Assembly: GCA_963847235.1 (NCBI GenBank)
Contig: CAWJYU010000004.1
Coordinates: forward strand, 248,001-312,000
Length of the DNA stretch: 64,000 nt
Direction: 5' to 3'
Origin: JACDAN01 sp963847235
Lineage (GTDB): Bacteria; Actinomycetota; Thermoleophilia; Gaiellales; Gaiellaceae
Below the pieces are notes generated by a model that was not told where the DNA came from, ran no database searches, and saw only the letters and a program-made list of their open reading frames with translations. Below, piece after piece: positions 1-8,630 of this stretch. A program made the position numbers and the translations under genes. Positions within the stretch are counted from its first letter, which is position 1. Every line of letters begins with the position of its first letter.

Positions 1-1
1 G

Positions 2-769
2 TACTACGAGGCGAAGCGACGGCTCTTCACCGAGCACGAGCCTGCGCCGGCGGCGGCGATCAACGTGGGCGACGAGTGGGGAAGGCGCCTGGCTCAGGAG
101 CTCCGCGCTCTCGACCGCGCGCCGCTCCTCACCTTCGGGCTGACCGGCGACGCCGACGTCCACGAGGCGCCGAGGACGAGCCGGCTCCAGGGTCGCTTCA
201 ACCGGGAGAACACGCTCGCAGCCGTCGCCGTGGCGCGCCTGCTCGGCGTCCCGGAGGGATCCGTGGATGAAGGGCTGGCGGGCGCGCCGAGCGTCCCCGG
301 GCGGTTCGAGTCCGTGGACGAGGGACAGCCGTTCTCGGTGATCGTCGACTACGCGCACACGCCGGATTCCCTGGCGAACGTCCTCAGCACGGCGCGGGAG
401 CTCGCCGGCGAGCGGCTGATCTGCGTCTTCGGCTGCGGCGGCGACCGCGATCGCGGCAAGCGTCCGGAGATGGGGCGGATCGCGAGCGAACTGGCCGACG
501 TCGCGATCGTCACGTCCGACAACCCACGCAGCGAGGATCCTCAGGCGATCATCGACGAGATCCTCGGAGGCGTCGTCGGCGACGTGGAGGTCGAGCCCGA
601 CCGGCGCGCCGCCATCGCGAAGGCGATCGAGCAGGCTCGCGACCGGGACGTCGTGGTCGTCGCCGGGAAGGGCCACGAGCAGGGCCAGGAGTTCGCCGAC
701 CGCAAGATCCCCTTCGATGATCGCGAGGTCGCCCGTGAGGCGCTCAGGCAGTTGAGGGCGCCGGCGTGA
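2..769 (+). CDS. murE: MurE, UDP-MurNAc-tripeptide synthetase, C-terminal part (5' end outside window)
   Basis: Cytoplasmic ATP-dependent ligase that adds the third amino acid to UDP-MurNAc-L-Ala-D-Glu. The frame is open from the first bases, so about 255 C-terminal residues are present and the N-terminal domain and P-loop are missing. Visible are the end of the central domain (YYEAKRRLF, INVGDEWGRR), the DYAHTPDSL segment of the C-terminal domain, and DNPRSEDP (nt 518-541). The DNPR motif is the established marker of meso-diaminopimelate specificity, so the organism should have DAP-type peptidoglycan. The stretch between the DEWGRR segment and GRFN is about 20 residues shorter than in E. coli MurE. 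The stop overlaps the murF start as GTGA. Identity is secure. Confidence 0.95.
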   Translation, partial: YYEAKRRLFTEHEPAPAAAINVGDEWGRRLAQELRALDRAPLLTFGLTGDADVHEAPRTSRLQGRFNRENTLAAVAVARLLGVPEGSVDEGLAGAPSVPGRFESVDEGQPFSVIVDYAHTPDSLANVLSTARELAGERLICVFGCGGDRDRGKRPEMGRIASELADVAIVTSDNPRSEDPQAIIDEILGGVVGDVEVEPDRRAAIAKAIEQARDRDVVVVAGKGHEQGQEFADRKIPFDDREVAREALRQLRAPA

Positions 770-2004
770 TCCCGCTTTCGGTCTCTGAGCTCCAGGGCCT
801 GGGCCGGCTGGAGGCTACGGCGGACGAGGTCACGGGCGTCCAGATCGACTCCCGCCGGATCGGGCCGGGCGATCTCTTCGTCGGCATTCGCGGTGGGATC
901 GACCACCTCGATGAGGCGCGTGAGGCCGGCGCCGCCGCCACGCTGGTTCCCGACGACGACCACGCCGCCATGGCCGCGATCGGACGGGCTGTCCGCGACC
1001 GGTCGAGCGCCGAGGTCGTCGGCATCACCGGATCGACCGGCAAGACGTCCACGAAGGACATCCTCGCCGCGCTTGTCGCACCGCACCGGGAGACGGTCGC
1101 CGCCGAAGCCAGCTACAACGCCGAGCTCGGCGTCCCGCTGACCCTCGCGCGGCTGGAGCCGGGAACCGAGCTGCTGATCGCGGAGCTCGCGATGCGCGGC
1201 TTCGGCCAGATCCGCGATCTCTGCGAGATCGCGCGGCCGACGCTCGGCGCCATCACCGCCGTCGGTCCCGTCCACCTCGAGTTCGTGGGCGATGTGGCCG
1301 GCGTCGCGCGCGCCAAGGCCGAGCTGCTCCAGGCGCTGCCGTCCGGAGCGACCGCAGTCGTCCCGGCCGGGGTCTCCGAGCTCGAGCCTCACCTGCGAGA
1401 CGACCTGAACGTGATCCGCGTCGGCGAAGACGTGCGGCTGCGCTCGTGGACGAACGGCCAGATCGCGGCGGACGTGCTCGGCGAGACCGTCGAGCTCGAG
1501 CTGCCGTTCACCGCGCGCCACCAGGCGGAGAACGCACTCGTCGCGCTTGCCGTCTACGCGGCCCTCGGCCTTCCGCTCGACCGAGTCGCCGAGGGCGCGA
1601 AGGCGATCGAGCTCTCCCGTCTCCGCGGCGAGGAGATCGCGCTGGCGGGCGGCGGTGTCCTGATCAACGACTGCTGGAACGCCAACCCGGCGTCCATGCG
1701 GGCCGCGCTCGAGGAGCTCGCGAAGCGGAACGGCGGCAGGCGGATCGCGGTGCTCGGCGGCATGGCCGAGCTCGGCACCGAGGGCTCCCGCTACCACCGC
1801 GAGATCGGCGAGCTGCTCGATCCGGTCGACCACGTGATCGCCGTGGGCGAGCTCGCGCGCGGGTACGGCACGGGTGAGTGGGTCCCGGACGCGGACACGG
1901 CCGCCGAGCGCCTCGCGGAGCTGCTCCAGCCGGGCGACGTCGTGCTCGTCAAGGGATCGCGCTCGGTAGGCCTCGAGGCCGTCGCACAGAAACTTCAGAC
2001 CTGA
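766..2004 (+). CDS. murF: MurF, UDP-MurNAc-tripeptide:D-Ala-D-Ala ligase
   Basis: Cytoplasmic ligase that joins D-Ala-D-Ala to UDP-MurNAc-tripeptide, the last soluble precursor step. The product is 412 aa, shorter than E. coli MurF (452). The ATP P-loop GITGSTGKTSTKD lies around residues 86-98. NAELGVPLTL follows, then the central ARHQAENALVAL segment and the C-terminal DCWNANPASMRAAL segment, all typical of MurF. Start is GTG, overlapping the murE stop by 4 nt; the stop overlaps the mraY ATG. It sits in the expected dcw order between murE and mraY and is probably co-translated with both. Confidence 0.95.
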   Translation: MIPLSVSELQGLGRLEATADEVTGVQIDSRRIGPGDLFVGIRGGIDHLDEAREAGAAATLVPDDDHAAMAAIGRAVRDRSSAEVVGITGSTGKTSTKDILAALVAPHRETVAAEASYNAELGVPLTLARLEPGTELLIAELAMRGFGQIRDLCEIARPTLGAITAVGPVHLEFVGDVAGVARAKAELLQALPSGATAVVPAGVSELEPHLRDDLNVIRVGEDVRLRSWTNGQIAADVLGETVELELPFTARHQAENALVALAVYAALGLPLDRVAEGAKAIELSRLRGEEIALAGGGVLINDCWNANPASMRAALEELAKRNGGRRIAVLGGMAELGTEGSRYHREIGELLDPVDHVIAVGELARGYGTGEWVPDADTAAERLAELLQPGDVVLVKGSRSVGLEAVAQKLQT

Positions 2005-3029
2005 TGGAACGAGTCCTCGCCGCGGGCCTGCTCGCGATGGTCATCTCGATCGTCGCCGGACCGAAGTTCATCGAGTTCCTGCGCCGGAACGAGATGGGCC
2101 AGCACATCCGCGAGGAGGGGCCCGAGGGGCATCGGGTCAAGCAGGGGACGCCGACGATGGGCGGCCTGCTGCTGGTCTTCTCGGCGACCGTCGCGTTCCT
2201 GACGCTCAGCCACTACACGATCGAGGGGCTGGCGGTCTTCGGCGTGATGCTCGGCTGTGCAGCGGTCGGCTTCGCGGACGACTACATGAAGCTCCGGCAC
2301 CGCCGGTCGCTCGGGCTCGCAGGCCGGTGGAAGCTCGTCCTCCTCGCGGCGATCACGGTCGGGCTCGCCTTCGCGGTGGAAGAGGTGAACGCGCCGAGCG
2401 AGCTCTACGTGCCGGTCCTCGACTGGCGCTTCGGGCTCTCGCTCGGCTTCTACCTCCTGCTCTTCCTGATCGTGGCCGGCGCGGCGAACGGGGCGAACCT
2501 CACGGACGGGATCGACGGCCTCGCTGCCGGAATCGGGATCATCTCCCTGCTCACGCTCACGGCCATGAACGTCGTCGCCTACACGCGCTCGGGTCAGTTC
2601 CAGGCCGAGCAGGACCTGGCCTCCCTGGACATGGCGATCCTCGGCGCCGCGCTGATCGGAGGAGCGATCGGGTTCCTCTGGTACAACGCCTTCCCCGCCG
2701 AGGTGCAGATGGGCGACACCGGCTCCATGGCGATCGGCGGCGCGATCGGCGCGCTCGCGGTCATGAGCCGCAGCGAGCTGCTCCTGCTCCTGATCGGCGG
2801 CATCTTCGTGATCGAGGCGCTCTCGGTGATCCTGCAGGTCTTCTCGTTCAAGTACTGGGGCCGCCGGATCTTCCTGATGGCGCCGATCCACCACCACTTC
2901 GAGATGAAGGCCTGGTCGGAGACGAAGATCATGGTGCGGTTCTGGATCGTCGCGGCGATCCTGTGCGGCGCGGCGTTCGCGCTCTACTACCGCTACTTCC
3001 CGGCCTTCCGCCCAGACCTGGTCGGATGA
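2004..3029 (+). CDS. mraY: MraY, phospho-MurNAc-pentapeptide transferase
   Basis: Integral membrane enzyme that transfers phospho-MurNAc-pentapeptide from UDP to undecaprenyl phosphate, giving lipid I. The product is 341 aa with about ten hydrophobic segments. Signature stretches are ADDYMKLRHRRSLGL (the catalytic Asp pair), NLTDGIDGLA, GDTGSMAIGG and PIHHHFE. GDTGSMAIGG differs slightly from the commoner GDVGSLALGG but keeps the charged residues. ATG at 2004 overlaps the murF stop (ATGA). The frame is open for 42 codons further upstream inside murF, but that extension is Arg-rich and not MraY-like. The stop overlaps the murD start. Confidence 0.96.
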   Translation: MERVLAAGLLAMVISIVAGPKFIEFLRRNEMGQHIREEGPEGHRVKQGTPTMGGLLLVFSATVAFLTLSHYTIEGLAVFGVMLGCAAVGFADDYMKLRHRRSLGLAGRWKLVLLAAITVGLAFAVEEVNAPSELYVPVLDWRFGLSLGFYLLLFLIVAGAANGANLTDGIDGLAAGIGIISLLTLTAMNVVAYTRSGQFQAEQDLASLDMAILGAALIGGAIGFLWYNAFPAEVQMGDTGSMAIGGAIGALAVMSRSELLLLLIGGIFVIEALSVILQVFSFKYWGRRIFLMAPIHHHFEMKAWSETKIMVRFWIVAAILCGAAFALYYRYFPAFRPDLVG

Positions 3030-4231
3030 CGGCGCTCGTACTCGGCCTGGCGCGGTCGGGCCGGGCGGCTGCGCTGGCGCTTGCGAGTCGAGGCGAACGC
3101 GTCGTCGCCGTCGACCGCTCTGCTGAGGCCGATCCCGGCAGGCTCGCCGAGGCCGGCGTCGAAGTCCATCTCGGAACTGAGGAGACCACGCTGTTGGAGG
3201 GAGTCGACGTCTTGATCAAGAGCCCCGGGGTGCCGTCCGAGGCACCCCTCGTCACCGCCGCGCGAGGGCGCGGCATCCCGGTCTGGAGCGAGATCGAGCT
3301 CGGCGGCCGCCTGCTCTCGACTCCCATCCTCGGCGTGACCGGGACGAACGGGAAGACGACCACGACGGCGCTGCTCGGCGAGATGCTCGGGGCGCCTGTG
3401 GCGGGGAACATCGGGCGCGCGCTGACCGAGCTCGACGACGGCGGCCGCTGGATCGTCTGTGAGCTGTCGAGCTTCCAGCTGGAGGACATCGACCAGTTCA
3501 CGCCGCGGATCGCGGTGCTGCTGAACCTGGAGCCCGACCACCTCGACCGGCACGGCACCTGGGAGGCGTACCGGGACGCGAAGCTCCGGATCTTCGAGAA
3601 CCAGGGCGCGGACGACGTCGCCGTCGTCCCCCGCGGGTTCGGCGAGATCCCGGGACGGGGGAGGAGGGTCGAGTTCTCCCCCGACGACCCGCTGCCAGCC
3701 GAGCCGCGGATTCCCGGAGCCCACAATCGCGAGAATGCCGCGGCGGCGGTGGCAGCCGCTCGCGAGGCCGGTGCCGGCGAGGAGGAGATCGCGAAGGCCC
3801 TGCGCGAGTTCCCCGGGGTGCCGCACCGCCTCGAGGAGGTCGCGGAGATCGCCGGCGTGCGTTTCGTCAACGACTCCAAGGCGACGAACGCGGCGGCGGC
3901 GCGCCGCGGGATCGCGTCCTTCGACGAGCCGCTGCACGTCATCCTCGGCGGGCTCGGCAAGAACGAGAGCTACGCGGAGCTCGCAGGGGATCTGCGCGCT
4001 CGCGGCGCACGGGCGTACCTGATCGGCGCCGCGGCCGGACGAGCTGGCGGAGGCGATCGACGAGCACGACGCTCTGCGGCGACCTCGCGACGGCCGTGCA
4101 GCGCAGCAGCCGCGGCCGCGAGGCCCGGCGAGGTCGTCCTCCTGTCGCCGGCCTGCGCCAGCTACGACCAGTTCAGGGATTTCGAGGAGCGGGGCGACGA
4201 GTTCCGCCGCCTCGTCGAGGCGCTTCGGTGA
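3026..4231 (+). CDS. murD: MurD, UDP-MurNAc-L-Ala:D-Glu ligase, with local frame disturbances near the C-terminus
   Basis: Adds D-glutamate to UDP-MurNAc-L-Ala. The N-terminal Rossmann-like part (VLGLARSGRAAALAL), the P-loop GVTGTNGKTTTTALL, LNLEPDHLDRHG, IPGAHNRENAAAAV and NDSKATN are all present. Between about nt 4035 and 4122 the annotated frame is unconvincing. MurD-like sequence continues as DELAEAIDEH in the next frame and CGDLATAVQRSS in the third frame, then returns to the first frame at PGEVVLLSPACASYDQF. Three single-base insertions explain this and leave the ends in one frame. Because murD is essential, sequencing error is the likeliest cause. The read-through product would be 401 aa. 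ATG overlaps the mraY stop. Confidence 0.9.
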   Translation: MTALVLGLARSGRAAALALASRGERVVAVDRSAEADPGRLAEAGVEVHLGTEETTLLEGVDVLIKSPGVPSEAPLVTAARGRGIPVWSEIELGGRLLSTPILGVTGTNGKTTTTALLGEMLGAPVAGNIGRALTELDDGGRWIVCELSSFQLEDIDQFTPRIAVLLNLEPDHLDRHGTWEAYRDAKLRIFENQGADDVAVVPRGFGEIPGRGRRVEFSPDDPLPAEPRIPGAHNRENAAAAVAAAREAGAGEEEIAKALREFPGVPHRLEEVAEIAGVRFVNDSKATNAAAARRGIASFDEPLHVILGGLGKNESYAELAGDLRARGARAYLIGAAAGRAGGGDRRARRSAATSRRPCSAAAAAARPGEVVLLSPACASYDQFRDFEERGDEFRRLVEALR

Positions 4232-5445
4232 AGAAAGGTCAGTTCGAGGGGCAGCTCCTGCTGCTGATCACGCTCGCGCTCGTTGCGTTCGGCCTGGTGA
4301 TGGTCTTCAGCGCCACCTCCGGGCAGGCGACGCTCGGTGACGGCGACGCCTCGTACTACCTCCGGAAGCAGGGGCTCTACGCGCTCGTCGGCCTCGTCCT
4401 CCTGGTGCTTCTGCGCCGGACGAGCTATCGCTCGCTGCGGCCGCTCGCACCGACGATGATCGTCGCCAGCCTCGGGCTGCTCCTCGCCGTGCTCGCGATC
4501 GGGACGACGGTCAACGGCGCCAAGCGCTGGCTCCAGCTCGGCCCGGCGGTGTTCCAGCCGTCCGAGCTCGCGAAGCTGGCGCTGGTCGTCTGGCTGGCCG
4601 CCTACCTGTCGCGCCACCCGGCTCCGCGGACGCTCGGCGAGCTCTTCAAGCCGATCGGACTGGTGGTCGGCGTGTTCTGCGCGCTCTTCCTCGCCGAGCC
4701 CGACCTCGGGACGGCGATCACGGTCGTCGTCATGGTCGGCGGCGTCCTCGTCGTCTCGGGCGCGCCGGCCCGGCTGCTGGCGACCGCGGGAGGGCTCGCC
4801 GTCGGCGTCGTGCTCACCGCCGCCTGGTTCGAGCCGTACCGGCGCGCGCGCCTGCTGAGCTTCCTCAACCCGTGGGACGACCCGCAGGGCGCCGGCTACC
4901 AGACGGTTCAGGCGATGATCGGGCTGGGGTCGGGCGGGATCTTCGGCGTCGGGCTCGGCGAGGGGATCTCGAAGAACTTCTACCTGCCGGAAGCACACAC
5001 GGACATGATCCTCGCGATCGTGGGCGAGGAGCTCGGCCTCGTCGGGACGACGGCGCTGATCGGTGCCTATGCGGCGTTCGGCTACGCGGGCTTCCGGCTC
5101 GCGCTCGGCTGCAAGGACCCGTTCGGGAAACGGCTCGCGGCCGGGATCACCACGCTTGTCTGCGGCCAGGCGCTGATCAACGTCGCGGCCGTGATGGGCG
5201 TCGCGCCGCTGACGGGGATCACGCTGCCGTTCGTCTCCTACGGCGGCTCGAGCCTCGTCGTGGGGCTCGCCGGCGTCGGCATCCTCCTTAACATCGCGGG
5301 CGACCATGGCCGAGCAACGAGCGCCCAGGTGCCTGATCGCAGCAGGAGGAACAGCCGGACACGTGCTTCCGGCGATCGCAGTCGGCGAGGCGCTTCGCGA
5401 CCGCGGAGCCGCCGTGACGTTCGCCGGGTCGCCGGATCGCGTTGA
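4228..5445 (+). CDS. ftsW: FtsW, SEDS-family lipid II polymerase of the septum
   Basis: Polytopic membrane glycosyltransferase that polymerises lipid II at the division site together with a class B PBP. Recognised by FQPSELAKLALVVWLA, GYQTVQAMIGLGSGG, PEAHTDMILAIVGEELG and LPFVSYGGSSL. GTG at 4228 overlaps the murD stop. The recognisable protein ends near NIAGDHG (nt 5305). The frame then stays open for about 45 more codons of Arg/Ser-rich sequence inside murG, ending at 5445. That 140-nt overlap is unusual: the tail may be real, a by-product of high GC, or caused by a base error that removed the stop. Function call is secure, the C-terminus is not. Confidence 0.92.
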   Translation: MKKGQFEGQLLLLITLALVAFGLVMVFSATSGQATLGDGDASYYLRKQGLYALVGLVLLVLLRRTSYRSLRPLAPTMIVASLGLLLAVLAIGTTVNGAKRWLQLGPAVFQPSELAKLALVVWLAAYLSRHPAPRTLGELFKPIGLVVGVFCALFLAEPDLGTAITVVVMVGGVLVVSGAPARLLATAGGLAVGVVLTAAWFEPYRRARLLSFLNPWDDPQGAGYQTVQAMIGLGSGGIFGVGLGEGISKNFYLPEAHTDMILAIVGEELGLVGTTALIGAYAAFGYAGFRLALGCKDPFGKRLAAGITTLVCGQALINVAAVMGVAPLTGITLPFVSYGGSSLVVGLAGVGILLNIAGDHGRATSAQVPDRSRRNSRTRASGDRSRRGASRPRSRRDVRRVAGSR

Positions 5446-6383
5446 GTCGCGCCTCGTTCCCGAGGCCGGGTTCGAGCTCGACTCGTTCCGGATCTCGCCG
5501 CTGCCGCGCCGCCCGAGCCTCGAGCTCGTGCGCTCGGTCGTTCGCGCGGGCGGCGCCGTTCGCGAAAGCCGCCGGATCCTGAAGCGGCGGCGGCCCGACG
5601 TCGTCCTCGGCGCGGGCAGCTTCGTCGCCGGGCCGATGGTTGTCGCCGCTGCGTCGATGCGGCTCCCGACGGCGCTGACGGAGGCGGACGCGCATCTCGG
5701 TCTCGCCAACCGGCTCGCCGCGCCGTTCGCCGAGCGAGTCTTCCTCTCCTATGAGCTCGACGGGCACGGGCCGCCCAAGTACCTGGTCGTCGGGCGGCCG
5801 ATCCCCGCGCGTTCGCGGCCGGTGCCACGGGCGGAGGCGCGGGCACGGCTCGGCCTTCCGCCGGACGGCAAGGTTCTCGGCGTCTTCGGCGCGCGCGCCG
5901 GCGCAAAGAGCCTCAACGAGCTGGCGGTCGAGACCTGGGGAGCGGAAGGGCCGGTTGTGCTCCACGTGTCGGGCGAGCGCGATCACGACGCGCTTCGCCC
6001 TCGGGTGCGGCGTGGCGACTACCACCTCCTTCCGACCAGCGACGACTTCGGCGCGGCGCTCTCGGCGGTCGACCTCGCCCTCTCGCGTTCGGGTGGGACC
6101 GTCTGGGAGCTGGCGGCAGCCGGCCTACCCGCGGTGCTGGTCCCGTACCCGCACGCGACGGCCGACCACCAGGCGAAGAACGCGAGGTACTTCGAACGGG
6201 GCGGCGGTGCCGTGGTCGTCCCGGAGACACGGCTGCAACGAAGCGCCGGCGATCGTCGAGTCGCTTCTGGACGACGACGAGAGGCTCAGCGAGATGAGCG
6301 AGGCGATGCGCGTTCTCGCGAAGGAGGACGCCGCCGACCGGATCGCCGAGGAGGTGCTCGCGCTTGCAGCCGCTCGCCGGTAG
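5306..6383 (+). CDS. murG: MurG, lipid II-forming GlcNAc transferase, one frameshift
   Basis: Peripheral membrane GT-B enzyme that adds GlcNAc to lipid I. The N-terminal AAGGTAGHVLPAIAVGEAL loop begins at residue 11 from the ATG at 5306. Also seen are VLGAGSFVAGPMV, the linker GVFGARAGAKSLNEL, and the UDP-GlcNAc-binding region SRSGGTVWELAAAGLPAVLVPYPH. At about nt 6237-6240 an extra base (in caacgaag) shifts the frame. The natural C-terminus, EAPAIVESLLDDDERL and onward, is read in the next frame and ends at 6383. Total span is one base more than a multiple of three, giving about 358 aa after correction. The stop lies inside the start of murC. Confidence 0.9.
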
Positions 6384-7548
6384 ACGGCTCCACTTCGTCG
6401 GGATCGGTGGCGCCGGCCTCTCCGGCTACGCGCTCCTGGCGCACGCCTGGGGCGCCGACGTGTCCGGGTGGGACCGCTACGACACGCCGTACCTCCAACA
6501 TCTGCCGTCGGAGATCGGCGTGACGATCTCGCCCGAGCCCGAAGTGCCCGACGGCGCCGAGGCGATCGTCTCGACGGCGTTCGCGGGCAGCGTCGAGGGG
6601 CGATCGCGCGCCGAGTTCCTGGCTGAGCTGGTCTCGCTCCAGGCCTCGATCGTCGTTGCCGGCGCGCACGGGAAGACGACGACCGCGGCGATGATCGCGT
6701 TCGTCCTCGACCGTCTCGGCCGGGATCCGGGGTTCCTGATCGGCGCCGAGGTGCCGCAGCTCGGCGCGAATGCCCGCGCCGGCTCGGGCTGGCTCGTGGT
6801 GGAGGGCGACGAGTCGGACCGGACGATCGAGCTTCTCCGTCCCGCGATCGCCGTCGTCACGAACGTCGACCTCGACCATCACACGGAGTTCGCTTCCAGG
6901 TCGGAGGTGGCCGCGCTGTTCGAGCGCTGGCTCGAGAACGTCCCGCAGACGGTTCGCGGCGACTCGCTCGAGCCGTACGACGGCGAGCTCAACATCCCCG
7001 GTCGCCACAACCGGCTGAACGCCGCCGCCGCCCTCGCCGCGCTCGAGCTCGCCGGCGTGCACGGACGCGAGGCGTGGCCGGTGCTGCGCGAGTTTCGGGG
7101 CGCCGGGCGGCGGCTGGAGGAGGTCGGTGTCGCGGGAGACGTGCGGATCGTCGACGACTACGCGCACCATCCGGCCGAGATCCGCGTCACGCTCGCTGCG
7201 CTTCGCGAGCAGGGCATCGGGAGGATCCTCGCGCTCTTCCAGCCGCACCTCTACTCCCGCACCAGGCATCTCGCACGCGAGACCGCCGCGGCGCTCGCCG
7301 AGGCGGACGTCGTCGCGGTCACGGAGATCTACGCCGCGCGGGAGGAGCCCCTCGAGGGCGTCACGGGGAAGCTCGTCGTCGACGCGCTCGCCATGCTCCG
7401 GCCGGGGATGCTGATCGGCTGGACGCCGTCGGTCGAAGACGGCGCACGCTTCCTCGCGCGCCGGGCTCGGCCCGGGGACGTCGTCCTCACGATCGGGGCC
7501 GGCGACGTCGACCGGGGCGCGGACCTCGTCTTCCGGGAGCTCGCGTGA
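6364..7548 (+). CDS. murC: MurC, UDP-MurNAc:L-alanine ligase, unusually short
   Basis: Adds L-Ala to UDP-MurNAc, the first peptide step. The product is 394 aa against roughly 460-490 in most bacteria. The N-terminal HFVGIGGAGLSGYA, the P-loop GAHGKTTTAAM, VVEGDESD, IPGRHNRLNAAAAL and DDYAHHPAEI are present. The missing length lies between FERWLENVPQ and NIPGRHN, where about 60 residues of the central ligase domain are absent. The reading frame is clean there, so this is not a sequencing break. Start is TTG at 6364, inside the end of murG. The stop overlaps murB as GTGA. Confidence 0.94.
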   Translation: MQPLAGRRLHFVGIGGAGLSGYALLAHAWGADVSGWDRYDTPYLQHLPSEIGVTISPEPEVPDGAEAIVSTAFAGSVEGRSRAEFLAELVSLQASIVVAGAHGKTTTAAMIAFVLDRLGRDPGFLIGAEVPQLGANARAGSGWLVVEGDESDRTIELLRPAIAVVTNVDLDHHTEFASRSEVAALFERWLENVPQTVRGDSLEPYDGELNIPGRHNRLNAAAALAALELAGVHGREAWPVLREFRGAGRRLEEVGVAGDVRIVDDYAHHPAEIRVTLAALREQGIGRILALFQPHLYSRTRHLARETAAALAEADVVAVTEIYAAREEPLEGVTGKLVVDALAMLRPGMLIGWTPSVEDGARFLARRARPGDVVLTIGAGDVDRGADLVFRELA

Positions 7549-8441
7549 CGATCGACGACCGGGTGCCGATGTCCCGGTTCACGACGCTCGGGACCGGCGG
7601 TCCGGCTCGGTGGTTCGCGAAGCCGGAGACGGAGGACGAGCTCCGGGAAGCGCTCACCTGGGCCGCCGAGCGCGAGGCGGCGGTGTCGGTGGTGGGGCTG
7701 GGGTCGAACCTGCTCGTGGCCGACGACGGTGTCGAGGCGCTCGTCCTCAAGCTCTCCGGCGAGCTGGCGGCGGCGGAGGCCGACGGCGAGGTTCTGCGGG
7801 CGGGTGGAGGCGCGCCGCTGGCCGTCTGCCTTCACCGGGCGCGGGCAGCGTCCCTCGGTGAGTTCGAGTTCGCCTGCGCGATCCCCGGGACTGCCGGAGG
7901 CGGCGTCTGGATGAACGCGGGAGCGTACGGAGGCGACATGGCGGGCGTGCTCGATCGCGCGCTCGTCGCCGATGCGTCGGGCTCCTCCTGGCGCACGCCG
8001 GAGGAGTTGGGGCTCGAGTACCGCCGCTCGGCGCTGCGCCCCGGCGAGGTCGTCGTCGCCGCCGAGTTTCGACTTCGGCCTCGGCCGGTCGAGGAGATCA
8101 AGGCGACGGTCGCCGAGATGCAGGCGGCGAGAAAGGCTGCACAGCCCACGAACAAGCGGACCTTCGGCAGCGTGTTCAAGAACCCAGATCACGAGCTGTC
8201 CGCAGGGCGGATGCTCGAGGCCTGCGGGCTCCGCGGCCACCGGATCGGCGGCGCGAAGATCTCACCGCGGCACGCGAACTTCATCGAGAACGCGGACGGC
8301 GCCACGACGCACGACGCGATCGAGCTGATGGCGGAGGCCCGCCGCCGGGCGCTCGAGAAGTTCGGCGTGGAGCTCGAGCACGAGGTGCAGTTCCTCGGCG
8401 CGATCGAGCTGCCAGCGAGCTCGTTCCAGCATGGAGGCTGA
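7545..8441 (+). CDS. murB: MurB, UDP-N-acetylenolpyruvoylglucosamine reductase
   Basis: FAD-dependent, NADPH-using reductase that forms UDP-MurNAc. The product is 298 aa, the length of the short (type II) MurB group. FAD-binding stretches are TTLGTGGPA, VVGLGSNLL and IPGTAGGGVWMNAGAYGG. Catalytic candidates are the YRRSALR arginine, the Ser of FGSVFKNP and the Glu of LEHEVQFLG near the C-terminus. GTG overlaps the murC stop. The usual order puts ftsQ directly after it, here separated by about 190 nt holding a hairpin. Confidence 0.95.
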   Translation: MTIDDRVPMSRFTTLGTGGPARWFAKPETEDELREALTWAAEREAAVSVVGLGSNLLVADDGVEALVLKLSGELAAAEADGEVLRAGGGAPLAVCLHRARAASLGEFEFACAIPGTAGGGVWMNAGAYGGDMAGVLDRALVADASGSSWRTPEELGLEYRRSALRPGEVVVAAEFRLRPRPVEEIKATVAEMQAARKAAQPTNKRTFGSVFKNPDHELSAGRMLEACGLRGHRIGGAKISPRHANFIENADGATTHDAIELMAEARRRALEKFGVELEHEVQFLGAIELPASSFQHGG

Positions 8442-8480
8442 GCCGCCAGGCCGCGCTGGGCGGCGCCAGGCGTTGTCCTC

Positions 8481-8515
8481 GGCCGCGTCCATATCACTAT
8501 GATATGAACGCGGCC
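8481..8515. promoter_or_regulatory. 16-bp inverted repeat between murB and ftsQ
   Basis: Arms GGCCGCGTCCATATCA (8481-8496) and its complement with one mismatch (8500-8515) are separated by three bases. The AT-rich centre stands out in a GC-rich intergenic space. There is no T-run on either side, so a plain intrinsic terminator is unlikely. It could be an operator, an RNA processing hairpin or an attenuator between murB and ftsQ. Confidence 0.6.
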
Positions 8516-8630
8516 TGCGTCCAGGCCTGGCATCCACCCATCGCACCCTGGCGACGAGCCACATCCTGGAACGAGCTCGAAGCCGGCGAGCTGGTGTAGG
8601 AGCAGCCTGCGCGGCGGCGAAGTTGGCGCC

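Noticed and set aside
541..1833. 430-codon minus-strand frame opposite murE/murF
   Set aside because: Shadow of the real genes; composition is unlike a protein.
3026..4231. Programmed ribosomal frameshifting in murD
   Set aside because: Three shifts within 90 nt without slippery heptamers, and the same single-base insertion pattern in unrelated genes, point to sequence error.
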